From DATHWB01 sp040902855 (GTDB lineage Bacteria; Actinomycetota; Acidimicrobiia; Spongiisociales; ZC4RG35): a stretch of DNA of 5,609 nt. A program made the translations under genes and the position numbers. The notes under the pieces are model-generated. The model was not told the origin of the DNA. It searched no databases and saw only the letters and a list, made by a program, of their open reading frames with translations. The stretch lies in assembly GCA_040902855.1 (NCBI GenBank), contig JBBDWN010000051.1, positions 1 to 5,609 on the forward strand, written 5' to 3'. This document shows, in pieces, positions 1 through 5,075 of this stretch (positions within the stretch are counted from its first letter, which is position 1; each line of letters opens with the position of its first letter).

Positions 1-172
1 GTGGAGGCAGGGATGGGGCGTCACCTCGAAATGTGATTCGCTCAGAGTCAGCGGATAGGCGGGCCGGCTTCGCCGACTATTTCTCTGTTCCGCCCGAAAC
101 AGCTTCGCTTTCGGGCGGGAAGCCGACGGCCGGGGCTCGCGAGCTCGCCCAATCCGCGCGGCTTCTCGGCGA
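1..172. other. Left-edge stretch without a supported gene
   Basis: No convincing coding region is seen. A plus-strand frame open from the left edge stops at 34-36 and another at 56-58. Either could be the tail of a gene outside the window, but the remaining residues are too few to judge. The third plus frame runs to 296, but it lies antisense to the PPOX gene and has no family resemblance. The stretch contains the hairpin at 90-118, a short hairpin at 65-75 (CGGC, TTC, GCCG) and a 10-bp perfect palindrome GCTCGCGAGC at 135-144. It lies directly downstream of the PPOX stop codon. Confidence 0.5.
90..118. repeat. Strong hairpin downstream of the PPOX gene
   Basis: CCGCCCGAAA at 90-99 pairs perfectly with TTTCGGGCGG at 109-118 across a 9-nt loop, giving a 10-bp GC-rich stem. 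It lies about 55 bp past the stop codon of the minus-strand PPOX gene, so it could end that transcript or protect its 3' end. There is no T-run after the stem on either strand, so it is not a canonical intrinsic terminator. It could also be a copy of a dispersed palindromic repeat; only one copy is visible here. Confidence 0.6.
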
Positions 173-679
173 TCAGTTGAAGCGGAACCGCGTCACGTCG
201 TCGGGGAAGTTGAACCACGCCAGCGCCTTGTGTGGACGGAACACCACCAGCCCTCCGGCGTCGGGACCGCTCCACGCGTCAGGCTCCGGTGTGTAACCCT
301 TCGAGCCGTATTTGACGCCGAACTGCTCCGAGAGGACGCGTCCAAAGTCAGAATCGACCGGGTCACTCGGCCGGGCCTCGCCCTCGAGCACGACCGCGTG
401 CTCCCCTGACTCGAGATGCAGCACCATGCGCGGGTCGGCGACGAGATTCTTGACGTGGACGGTGTCAGGCGATCCGTCGTACCAGAAGGAGTCACGAGTC
501 CACACGCCCCAGCGGGGGACGGCATGCGGCCGGCCGTCCGGCCTCGTCGTCACTACCCAATAGTGCGACGACTCGATCAGGGCACGTTCGACCCGTTCCC
601 AGGTGAGGACGTCGTCCACGCTCTCCGGGATCCCGTAGCCGTCCGGCATCGTCGGACGATCAGCCTTCGGATCGTTCAC
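173..679 (-). CDS. PPOX-class (pyridoxamine 5'-phosphate oxidase-like) flavin/F420 split-barrel protein
   Basis: A small cytosolic protein of 168 residues, the usual size for single-domain split beta-barrel proteins that bind FMN or F420. The most telling segment is residues 40-60, which contains YWVVTTRPDGRPHAVPRWG. This is the typical strand-turn-strand of the family, where a substrate or cofactor is oxidised or reduced at the barrel surface. A 'GYGIP' segment at about residue 14 is common near the start of this subgroup. The chosen GTG start has a good ribosome binding site, GAAGGGG, six bases upstream. An ATG at 647-649 (11th codon) would also fit family lengths but lacks a well-placed site. 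The gene is divergent from the AtuA-type gene across 73 bp. Substrate and exact cofactor cannot be read from the sequence; the nearby LLM gene makes F420 plausible but does not prove it. Confidence 0.85.
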   Translation of the reverse strand: MNDPKADRPTMPDGYGIPESVDDVLTWERVERALIESSHYWVVTTRPDGRPHAVPRWGVWTRDSFWYDGSPDTVHVKNLVADPRMVLHLESGEHAVVLEGEARPSDPVDSDFGRVLSEQFGVKYGSKGYTPEPDAWSGPDAGGLVVFRPHKALAWFNFPDDVTRFRFN

Positions 680-752
680 ACACAACCCCTTCAACAGTGC
701 GCCAACGGTACCTGGTGACGCGTCCCCCGACCGACGGTGGCACACTCAGCGG
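680..752. promoter_or_regulatory. Divergent promoter region between the PPOX and AtuA-type genes
   Basis: The 73 bp between two divergent starts must carry both promoters unless one gene is read from further away. I could not assign convincing -35 and -10 boxes on either strand. The AtuA side lacks a clear ribosome binding site; only a weak GGTGG lies about 12 bases upstream of the ATG, so a leaderless or very short-leader transcript is possible. No clear operator palindrome is seen. Confidence 0.4.
686..692 (-). promoter_or_regulatory. Ribosome binding site of the PPOX gene
   Basis: GAAGGGG on the minus strand, six bases before the GTG at 677-679. This site decides the start in favour of GTG over the downstream ATG at 647-649, whose nearest purine run is about 15 bases away. 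The same heptamer precedes the GTG start of the amidohydrolase at 3785. Confidence 0.6.
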
Positions 753-2525
753 ATGTCCGAACCGATCAGAATCGGCAACATCTCGGGACTCTTCGGAGAC
801 CGGCCCACGGCGATGCGCGAGATGCTGGCCGACCCCGCAGTCGAGGTCCTGACCGGCGACTGGCTGGCGGAGTTGACGATGCTGATCCTGGCGCGCACCC
901 GTATGAAGCGACCCGACGGCGGGTACGGACGGACGTTCGTCACCCAGGTGAGCGAAGTCCTCGACGAGATTCTGGAACGAGGAATCAGGGTGGTCGTCAA
1001 CGCCGGCGGTCTCGACCCGCTCGGATGCGCGGCGGCGGTCGAAGAATCGGCCAGTCGGCTCGGGCTCGAGCCCAAGGTCGCCGCCATCACCGGCGACGAC
1101 CTGGCGCCGCGCCTCGGCGAACTGATCGCCGACGGGTACGAGTTCCGGAACCTCGAGACCGGGGAGAAGTTGGGCGACCGGCCGGTCATCGTCGCAAACG
1201 CCTACCTCGGCGGGTGGGGAATCGCGCGGGCGCTCGAAAAAGGTGCCGACATCGTCGTCACGGGGCGAGTCACCGATGCAGCTTTGGCTGTCGGCCCCGC
1301 CATCTGGCGACACGGTTGGGTGCGCGACGACTGGGACAGACTCGCAGGAGCCGTGGTGGCGGGTCATGTGATCGAATGCGGATCCCAGGCAACAGGAGGG
1401 AACTACTCGTTCTTCAGCGAGATCGAAGACATGGTGCTCCCGGGATTTCCGTGGGCGGAAGTGGCCCAAGACGGGTCATCGGTCATCGGCAAGCCGGACG
1501 GGAGCGGCGGCGAGGTGACGGTCGGGACCGTGACCAGCCAACTGCTGTACGAGGTGGGAGGGCCCCGCTATCACAATCCGGACGTCACGGTGCGGATGGA
1601 TTCGATCTCGATCGAGCAGTTGGACACCGATCGGGTCCGGCTGACCGGGATCCGAGGCGAACCGCCGCCGGAAACCCTAAAGGTGTCTGCCGCCTATCCG
1701 GGTGGGTTCCGCAACTCGCTCATGATCGGACTGACCGGCACGGACGACCTGACGAAGATGCGGCTGCTCGAAAAACAGGTGTGGGCGGTGTCGCCGGTCG
1801 CGCGAGACGAGATCGCCGAGACCCGGACCACTCTGATCGGAGGTGGCGTGCCCGATCCGGACTCGAACGCGGCCGCCATTTCCTACGTCGAGTTCGCCGT
1901 CGCCGATCCGGACGAGGACAAGGTCGGCAGGGAATGGTCGAACGCCCTCGCCTCCATCGCCCTCGCCTCGATCCCTGGCCTGTTCGGGGTGTGGCCGCCG
2001 GGACCGGCCAAACCGTACGCGGTGTTCTGGCCGACCACGATCAGCCGGGATGCGGTGACGCCCGTCGTTCACTTGGGGGGCGAATCCTGGGAGGTGTTGG
2101 AGACCGAGCCCGGCGAATGGCGGGAGGCATCCGTGCCGCGGTTCGACCCGCCTCCCGCTCCCCTCGGCGACACCACGACCCTGGCCGCGTTGGGTCTGGT
2201 CGTCGGCGCACGCTCGGGCGACAAGGGCGGGAACGCCAACCTCGGGGTGTTCGCCCGCAGCGAATCCGCCCACGGCTGGCTGCACGAGTTCCTGACGGTC
2301 GAGCGGCTGAAGCAGCTGCTGCCGGATCTCGCCGAACTGGAGGTCGAGCGCTTCGAGTTCCCCCGCCTGCGGGCCGTCAACTTCCTGATCCACGGACTGC
2401 TCGACGAGGGAGTGGCGAGCACCCTCCGGGTCGACCCCCAAGCCAAAGGCCTCGGCGAGTACCTCCGCGCCAAACTCGTCGAACTCCCCACCTCGCTTTT
2501 TAGCGGGGCAGCGGTTCATAAATAG
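753..2525 (+). CDS. AtuA family protein (DUF1446) with C-terminal AtuA-like domain
   Basis: A 590-residue protein of the acyclic terpene utilization AtuA family. In Pseudomonas, AtuA belongs to the citronellol/geraniol (Atu) catabolic cluster, but its biochemical reaction is not settled. The N-terminus 'RIGNISGLFGDR' (residues 6-17) is typical. The DUF1446 part spans about residues 5-450 and includes NAGGLDP (83-89), GRVTDA (171-176), ECGSQATGGN (208-217) and YEVGGPRYHNPDVT (266-279). A second domain at about 475-575 has the glycine-rich GARSGDKGGNANLGVF (485-500), the signature of the AtuA-like C-terminal domain often fused in actinobacteria. No signal peptide or membrane segment is seen. 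The ATG start gives the expected N-terminus but has no strong ribosome binding site. The natural end of the family is near 'KLVELP' (residues 574-579). The last nine residues (582-590) and the stop are encoded inside the inverted repeat at 2497. No biotin-dependent acyl-CoA carboxylase or other Atu partner lies in the window, so a terpene role is only inferred. Confidence 0.9.
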   Translation: MSEPIRIGNISGLFGDRPTAMREMLADPAVEVLTGDWLAELTMLILARTRMKRPDGGYGRTFVTQVSEVLDEILERGIRVVVNAGGLDPLGCAAAVEESASRLGLEPKVAAITGDDLAPRLGELIADGYEFRNLETGEKLGDRPVIVANAYLGGWGIARALEKGADIVVTGRVTDAALAVGPAIWRHGWVRDDWDRLAGAVVAGHVIECGSQATGGNYSFFSEIEDMVLPGFPWAEVAQDGSSVIGKPDGSGGEVTVGTVTSQLLYEVGGPRYHNPDVTVRMDSISIEQLDTDRVRLTGIRGEPPPETLKVSAAYPGGFRNSLMIGLTGTDDLTKMRLLEKQVWAVSPVARDEIAETRTTLIGGGVPDPDSNAAAISYVEFAVADPDEDKVGREWSNALASIALASIPGLFGVWPPGPAKPYAVFWPTTISRDAVTPVVHLGGESWEVLETEPGEWREASVPRFDPPPAPLGDTTTLAALGLVVGARSGDKGGNANLGVFARSESAHGWLHEFLTVERLKQLLPDLAELEVERFEFPRLRAVNFLIHGLLDEGVASTLRVDPQAKGLGEYLRAKLVELPTSLFSGAAVHK

Positions 2526-2544
2526 ACCGTTTCGCACACCAGAA
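2497..2544. repeat. Palindromic unit A (48 bp) of the composite element
   Basis: Two 22-bp half-sites head to head around TAAA (2519-2522). The left half is the perfect outer arm. The right half contains CCGTTTCGCACACCAGAA at 2527-2544. Pairing within this unit is the weakest of the three, although the central part (2510-2516 with 2525-2531) still pairs with wobbles. The AtuA stop codon TAG at 2523-2525 lies at the first bases of the right half. Confidence 0.65.
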
Positions 2545-2558
2545 AGGGTCGATGGTCA

Positions 2559-2606
2559 TTCTGGTGCGCGTTACGGCGCATTTTCAGACCGGTTCGCGTA
2601 CCAGGA
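2559..2606. repeat. Palindromic unit B (48 bp) of the composite element
   Basis: Two half-sites head to head around TTTT (2581-2584). TTCTGGTGCGCG at 2559-2570 pairs with CGCGTACCAGGA at 2595-2606 over 12 positions including two G-U wobbles, and CGG/CCG pairs further in. It is 14 bp from unit A and 9 bp from unit C. Its left half also pairs with the right half of unit A (2533-2544 with 2559-2570, 11 of 12), so alternative hairpins are possible. Confidence 0.7.
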
Positions 2607-2615
2607 GCCTGAGCG

Positions 2616-2663
2616 TTCTTGTCTGCGTTGCGGTTCAAAAATGAACCGCTGCCCCGCTAAAAA
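2616..2663. repeat. Palindromic unit C (48 bp) of the composite element
   Basis: Two half-sites head to head around AAAA (2638-2641), with a perfect 8-bp inner stem GCGGTTCA (2630-2637) and TGAACCGC (2642-2649). The right half is the perfect outer arm. The last three bases of the minus-strand LLM gene, its TAG stop at 2657-2659, lie in this arm. Confidence 0.7.
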
Positions 2664-3682
2664 ACCAGATCGGCGGCGAGCTTGAGGAGTTCGGGGGGGC
2701 CTTGGATGGCCATGGTGGTGACCACTGTGTCCTTCCAGCGTGGGAGCTCATTGGCGATCTTCTCCGGTGGGCCGACGAGAGCCACATCCTCGACCATCTC
2801 CAACGGGATGGCCGCCTGAGCCTCGTCCTTCCGACCCTCCAGATACAACGCCTGGATGCGCTCGCACACGTCCCGCCATCCGATCCTGGCCAGCACCTCG
2901 TAGTGGAAGTTCACGTCCTTCGACCCCATCCCACCGACGTAGAGCGCCAGGTGCGGCCTCACGATCTCGGCGGCCACCTCGGGGTCGGGATGGATGATGA
3001 TCGGAGTCGGGCTCACAACCTCGAACGTCTCGAGCGTGTGACGAGCACCGGGACGTGCAAAGCCTTCGGCCAATGCCTCCCGATAGAAGGCGTCGGCCTT
3101 GGGTGAGAACCAGAACGGAAGCCAGCCGTCGGCGATCTCGGCGGCGAGCGCCACGTTCTTGGGACCTTCGGCCGCCAGATAGATGGGAAGGTCGGTGCGG
3201 CGGGGATGAAGCGTCGACTTGAGCGGCTTGCCGAGTCCGGTCCCGCCAGGATACGGCAGGGTGTAATGCTCACCGTCGAAGGTGACCCGATCCTCCCGGG
3301 CGACGATCCGTCGCACGATCTCCACATACTCCCGGGTCCGGGCGAGCGGCTTCGGATACGGCAGTCCGTACCAGCCCTCCACCACCTGCGGACCCGAGAC
3401 CCCGAGGCCCAGGATGAATCGGCCCCCGCTCAGGTGATCGAGCGTCATGGCGGCCATCGCCGTGGCCGCCGGGGTCCGGGCGGACATCTGGGTTATCCCA
3501 GTCCCCAGCTTGATCGTCGATGTCTTCGAGCCCCACCAGGCAAGCGGCGTGAGCGCGTCGGACCCGTACGCCTCGGCAGTCCACAGCGAGTCGAATCCGA
3601 GTTGCTCGGCCACGGCGATCTGCTCGTCCACGCCTCCTGGCGGACCAGCCGACCAGTAGCCGACAGACAATCCGAGCTTCAC
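2657..3682 (-). CDS. LLM class F420-dependent oxidoreductase, Rv3520c-like
   Basis: A 341-residue luciferase-like (TIM-barrel) oxidoreductase of the group that uses coenzyme F420 for hydride transfer. The protein starts 'KLGLSVGYWSAG', followed by TAEAYGSDALTPLAWWGS (35-52), SARTP (67-71), the family hallmark LDHLSGGRFILGLGVSG (81-97) with PQVVEGWYG (98-106), and EGPKNVALAAEIADGWLP (172-189). From memory these blocks closely match Mycobacterium tuberculosis Rv3520c (about 347 residues), so length and domain look complete. The start is a GTG with AGGAG five bases upstream. The minus-strand frame stays open to 4039, but that extension runs antisense into the amidohydrolase and lacks family sequence. 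The gene is divergent from the amidohydrolase and convergent with the AtuA gene. Its TAG stop is read from the outer arm of the palindromic element, very near the expected family end. The substrate is unknown; the F420 assignment follows from the family. Confidence 0.92.
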   Translation of the reverse strand: MKLGLSVGYWSAGPPGGVDEQIAVAEQLGFDSLWTAEAYGSDALTPLAWWGSKTSTIKLGTGITQMSARTPAATAMAAMTLDHLSGGRFILGLGVSGPQVVEGWYGLPYPKPLARTREYVEIVRRIVAREDRVTFDGEHYTLPYPGGTGLGKPLKSTLHPRRTDLPIYLAAEGPKNVALAAEIADGWLPFWFSPKADAFYREALAEGFARPGARHTLETFEVVSPTPIIIHPDPEVAAEIVRPHLALYVGGMGSKDVNFHYEVLARIGWRDVCERIQALYLEGRKDEAQAAIPLEMVEDVALVGPPEKIANELPRWKDTVVTTMAIQGPPELLKLAADLVF

Positions 3683-3687
3683 GACAT

Positions 3688-3696
3688 CTCCTCTTC
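3688..3696 (-). promoter_or_regulatory. Ribosome binding site of the LLM gene
   Basis: GAAGAGGAG on the minus strand, with AGGAG (3688-3692) five bases from the GTG at 3680-3682. It is the best Shine-Dalgarno match in the window and fixes this start against the upstream in-frame options, which would add residues with no family match. Confidence 0.75.
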
Positions 3697-3773
3697 GACC
3701 GGGGACGCGCACCATACCGGCCGAGCGCGCATCGAACTCAGCCAGTCTGCTCAAATGGGGATCTCGATCGAGC

Positions 3774-3780
3774 GAAGGGG
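3774..3780 (+). promoter_or_regulatory. Ribosome binding site of the amidohydrolase gene
   Basis: GAAGGGG followed by a 4-base spacer and GTG at 3785. It favours this GTG over the upstream in-frame ATG at 3755, which has no purine-rich site, and over the GTG codons at 3794 and 3797, which are too far from it. The 4-base spacing is slightly short. Confidence 0.5.
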
Positions 3781-3784
3781 CATC

Positions 3785-5035
3785 GTGCGAACAGTGGTGA
3801 GAGGCGGTCGACTCTTCGACGGGACCGGGACACCGTTCGCGCCGGGCGAATTCGCCATCGAGAACGGGCGCATCGCCGAGATCGGCACCGACCTGGACGG
3901 CGACACCGAGATCGACGTCAGCGGGAAGTCCGTCACTCCCGGTTTCATCGACTGTCACGTCCACGTCGGCTTCCGCGACGTCGACTTCTTCGAGGCCCTC
4001 AAACGACCGTTCGCCCTCAAGTACTACGAGACCGCCCACAACCTGGCGACCACCCTCGACACGGGCATCACGACCGCCCGCGACGCCGGTGGGGCCAGCC
4101 TCGGCATCAAGACTGCGGTCGAGCAGGGTCTGATCCGAGGGCCACGCCTCCGAATCTCACTCACGATGATCTCCCAGTCCGGAGGGCATGGCGACGGATG
4201 GCTGCCGAGCGGGTTCGAGACCAGGTTGTTCGCGCTCGATCCCGGGATACCGAACGGTGTGGTCAACTCGCCCGACGAGATGCGCAGGGTGGTGCGCGAG
4301 ATCATCCGAGCCGGTGCAGACAACATCAAAGTGGCCACTTCGGGCGGCGTCATGTCACCCCGTTCAGATCCGACCAGGCCGCATCTGAGTCCGGAGGAGC
4401 TCGCCGTTCTCGTGGAGGAGGCGACTGCCGCCGGGGTCCACGTGCTCGCCCACGCCCAGGCGACGAAGGGCATCCGCAACGCGGTCGAGGCGGGGATCGA
4501 CTCCATCGAGCACGGGATCTTCCTCGATGCGGAGACCGTCGACGCGATGAAGCGCAAGGGCACCTGGCTCGTCCCGACCCTGATGGCTCCCCGGGGAGTG
4601 CTGACCGCCGCCGAGCGCGGGATCACACTGCCCGAGTGGGCGCTCCGCAAGGCGGCCGAAGTGATCGAGGCGCACAAGGCATCGGCCCGACTCGCCATCG
4701 AAGCCGGAGTGAAGATCGCCTACGGCACGGACTCGCCCGTCTCCCCCCATGGCACGAACCTCGGGGAGTTCGCACTGATGGCCGAGTTGGGGATGTCGCC
4801 GCTCGAGGTGCTGAAAGCGGCGACTGGGGAGGCTGCGACGTTGGTCAGGGTGGCGAACGACGTCGGAACGCTCGAGGTGGGCAAGCGGGCGGACTTCGTC
4901 GTCATCGACGGAGACCCTCTGGACTTCACCGATTACCGCGACAAGATCACGGCGGTCTATCAGGACGGCAGCCACGTCGGCGGCCCCACCTTCCACGGCA
5001 CCCTCACCACCAAGTCCATTCGTACCCAGGGTTAG
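3785..5035 (+). CDS. Metal-dependent hydrolase, amidohydrolase family (prolidase/imidazolonepropionase-like)
   Basis: A 416-residue cytosolic enzyme of the amidohydrolase superfamily, the group that includes Xaa-Arg/Xaa-Lys-type prolidases and imidazolonepropionase-like hydrolases. These cleave amide or cyclic amide bonds using a binuclear metal centre in a TIM barrel. The full metal ligand set is visible: His58 and His60 in FIDCHVHVG, the likely carboxylated Lys182 in NIKVATSGGVMSP, His223 in VLAHAQ, His243 in IEHG, and catalytic Asp316 in YGTDSP. SGGHGD (132-137) is characteristic of the prolidase-like branch. The small N-terminal beta domain (about 1-50, VRGGRLFDGTG) and its C-terminal return (about 361-395, VGKRADFVVIDGDP) frame the barrel. 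No signal peptide is seen. The GTG start has GAAGGGG upstream; the ATG at 3755 would add ten residues. The gene is divergent from the LLM gene. All catalytic residues are present, so it should be active; the substrate cannot be read, and a dipeptide or an N-acyl/cyclic amide are equally possible. Confidence 0.9.
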   Translation: MRTVVRGGRLFDGTGTPFAPGEFAIENGRIAEIGTDLDGDTEIDVSGKSVTPGFIDCHVHVGFRDVDFFEALKRPFALKYYETAHNLATTLDTGITTARDAGGASLGIKTAVEQGLIRGPRLRISLTMISQSGGHGDGWLPSGFETRLFALDPGIPNGVVNSPDEMRRVVREIIRAGADNIKVATSGGVMSPRSDPTRPHLSPEELAVLVEEATAAGVHVLAHAQATKGIRNAVEAGIDSIEHGIFLDAETVDAMKRKGTWLVPTLMAPRGVLTAAERGITLPEWALRKAAEVIEAHKASARLAIEAGVKIAYGTDSPVSPHGTNLGEFALMAELGMSPLEVLKAATGEAATLVRVANDVGTLEVGKRADFVVIDGDPLDFTDYRDKITAVYQDGSHVGGPTFHGTLTTKSIRTQG

Positions 5036-5056
5036 ATCGGACCCCCACGTCCGATC
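5035..5056. terminator. Hairpin between convergent amidohydrolase and PhoH genes
   Basis: GATCGGAC (5035-5042) and GTCCGATC (5049-5056) form a perfect 8-bp stem with the 6-nt loop CCCCAC. It begins at the last base of the amidohydrolase stop codon and ends 19 bp before the stop of the convergent PhoH gene, so it could serve both transcripts. Neither strand has a T-run after the stem, so it would be a U-less terminator of the kind often proposed in actinobacteria, or a 3'-end stabiliser. Confidence 0.5.
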
Positions 5057-5075
5057 CGGCCCGCGGAAGCGACCG

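Larger units (their letters stand above)
2497..2663. repeat. Composite palindromic element with perfect 23-bp inverted ends
   Basis: The outer arms 2497-2519 and 2641-2663 are perfect reverse complements (TTTTTAGCGGGGCAGCGG followed by TTCAT on the left). The interior divides into 22-bp copies of one motif in alternating orientation: 2497-2518 (minus), 2523-2544 (plus), 2559-2580 (minus), 2585-2606 (plus), 2616-2637 (minus) and 2642-2663 (plus). The inner four share a core close to CCGNNNCGCNNACCAGAA. The outer two are more diverged but keep ACCG at the start and an A-run at the end. The A/T-runs lie on the outer flanks in the opposite order from an intrinsic terminator: U-run first, A-run last. 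The element lies between convergent genes and overlaps both gene ends. It may be a non-autonomous mobile element, a dispersed palindromic repeat, a protein-binding array or an RNA structure that separates convergent transcription. I do not recognise it. Confidence 0.85.
3683..3784. promoter_or_regulatory. Divergent promoter region between the LLM and amidohydrolase genes
   Basis: The 102 bp between two divergent starts should hold promoters for both genes. Ribosome binding sites are clear on each side. No confident -35/-10 pair was found on either strand, and no long inverted repeat that would suggest a shared operator is visible. Confidence 0.4.

Noticed and set aside
660..1469. Minus-strand frame antisense to the AtuA-type gene
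   Set aside because: Composition is typical of antisense shadows in high-GC DNA, and it overlaps both the divergent promoter region and the PPOX 5' end.
737..2503. Long plus-strand frame of 588 codons overlapping the AtuA-type gene
   Set aside because: It is a shifted-frame shadow of the AtuA gene: very rich in Arg and Gly, with no family blocks, while the frame at 753 matches AtuA along its whole length.
2497..2663. Canonical bidirectional intrinsic terminator
   Set aside because: The T-run precedes the stem and an A-run follows it on both strands, the reverse of what intrinsic termination needs; the loop is also over 100 nt. A non-canonical transcript-end role is still possible.
2497..2663. 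CRISPR array
   Set aside because: Copies alternate in orientation, are imperfect, and are separated by 4 to 14 bases rather than by regular unique spacers; no cas gene is present.
3703..3719. Extra copy of the palindromic motif near ACGCGCACCAT in the LLM-amidohydrolase gap
   Set aside because: Only about ten bases resemble the core, with no partner half-site at the 4-nt spacing, so chance is a sufficient explanation.
3206..3784. N-terminal extension of the amidohydrolase to 3206
   Set aside because: It would be antisense to most of the LLM gene and carries no amidohydrolase sequence; the family start is at or near 3785.
3683..4039. N-terminal extension of the LLM protein to 4039
   Set aside because: It is antisense to the amidohydrolase and lacks family sequence; the GTG at 3682 has a good ribosome binding site and gives the expected N-terminus.
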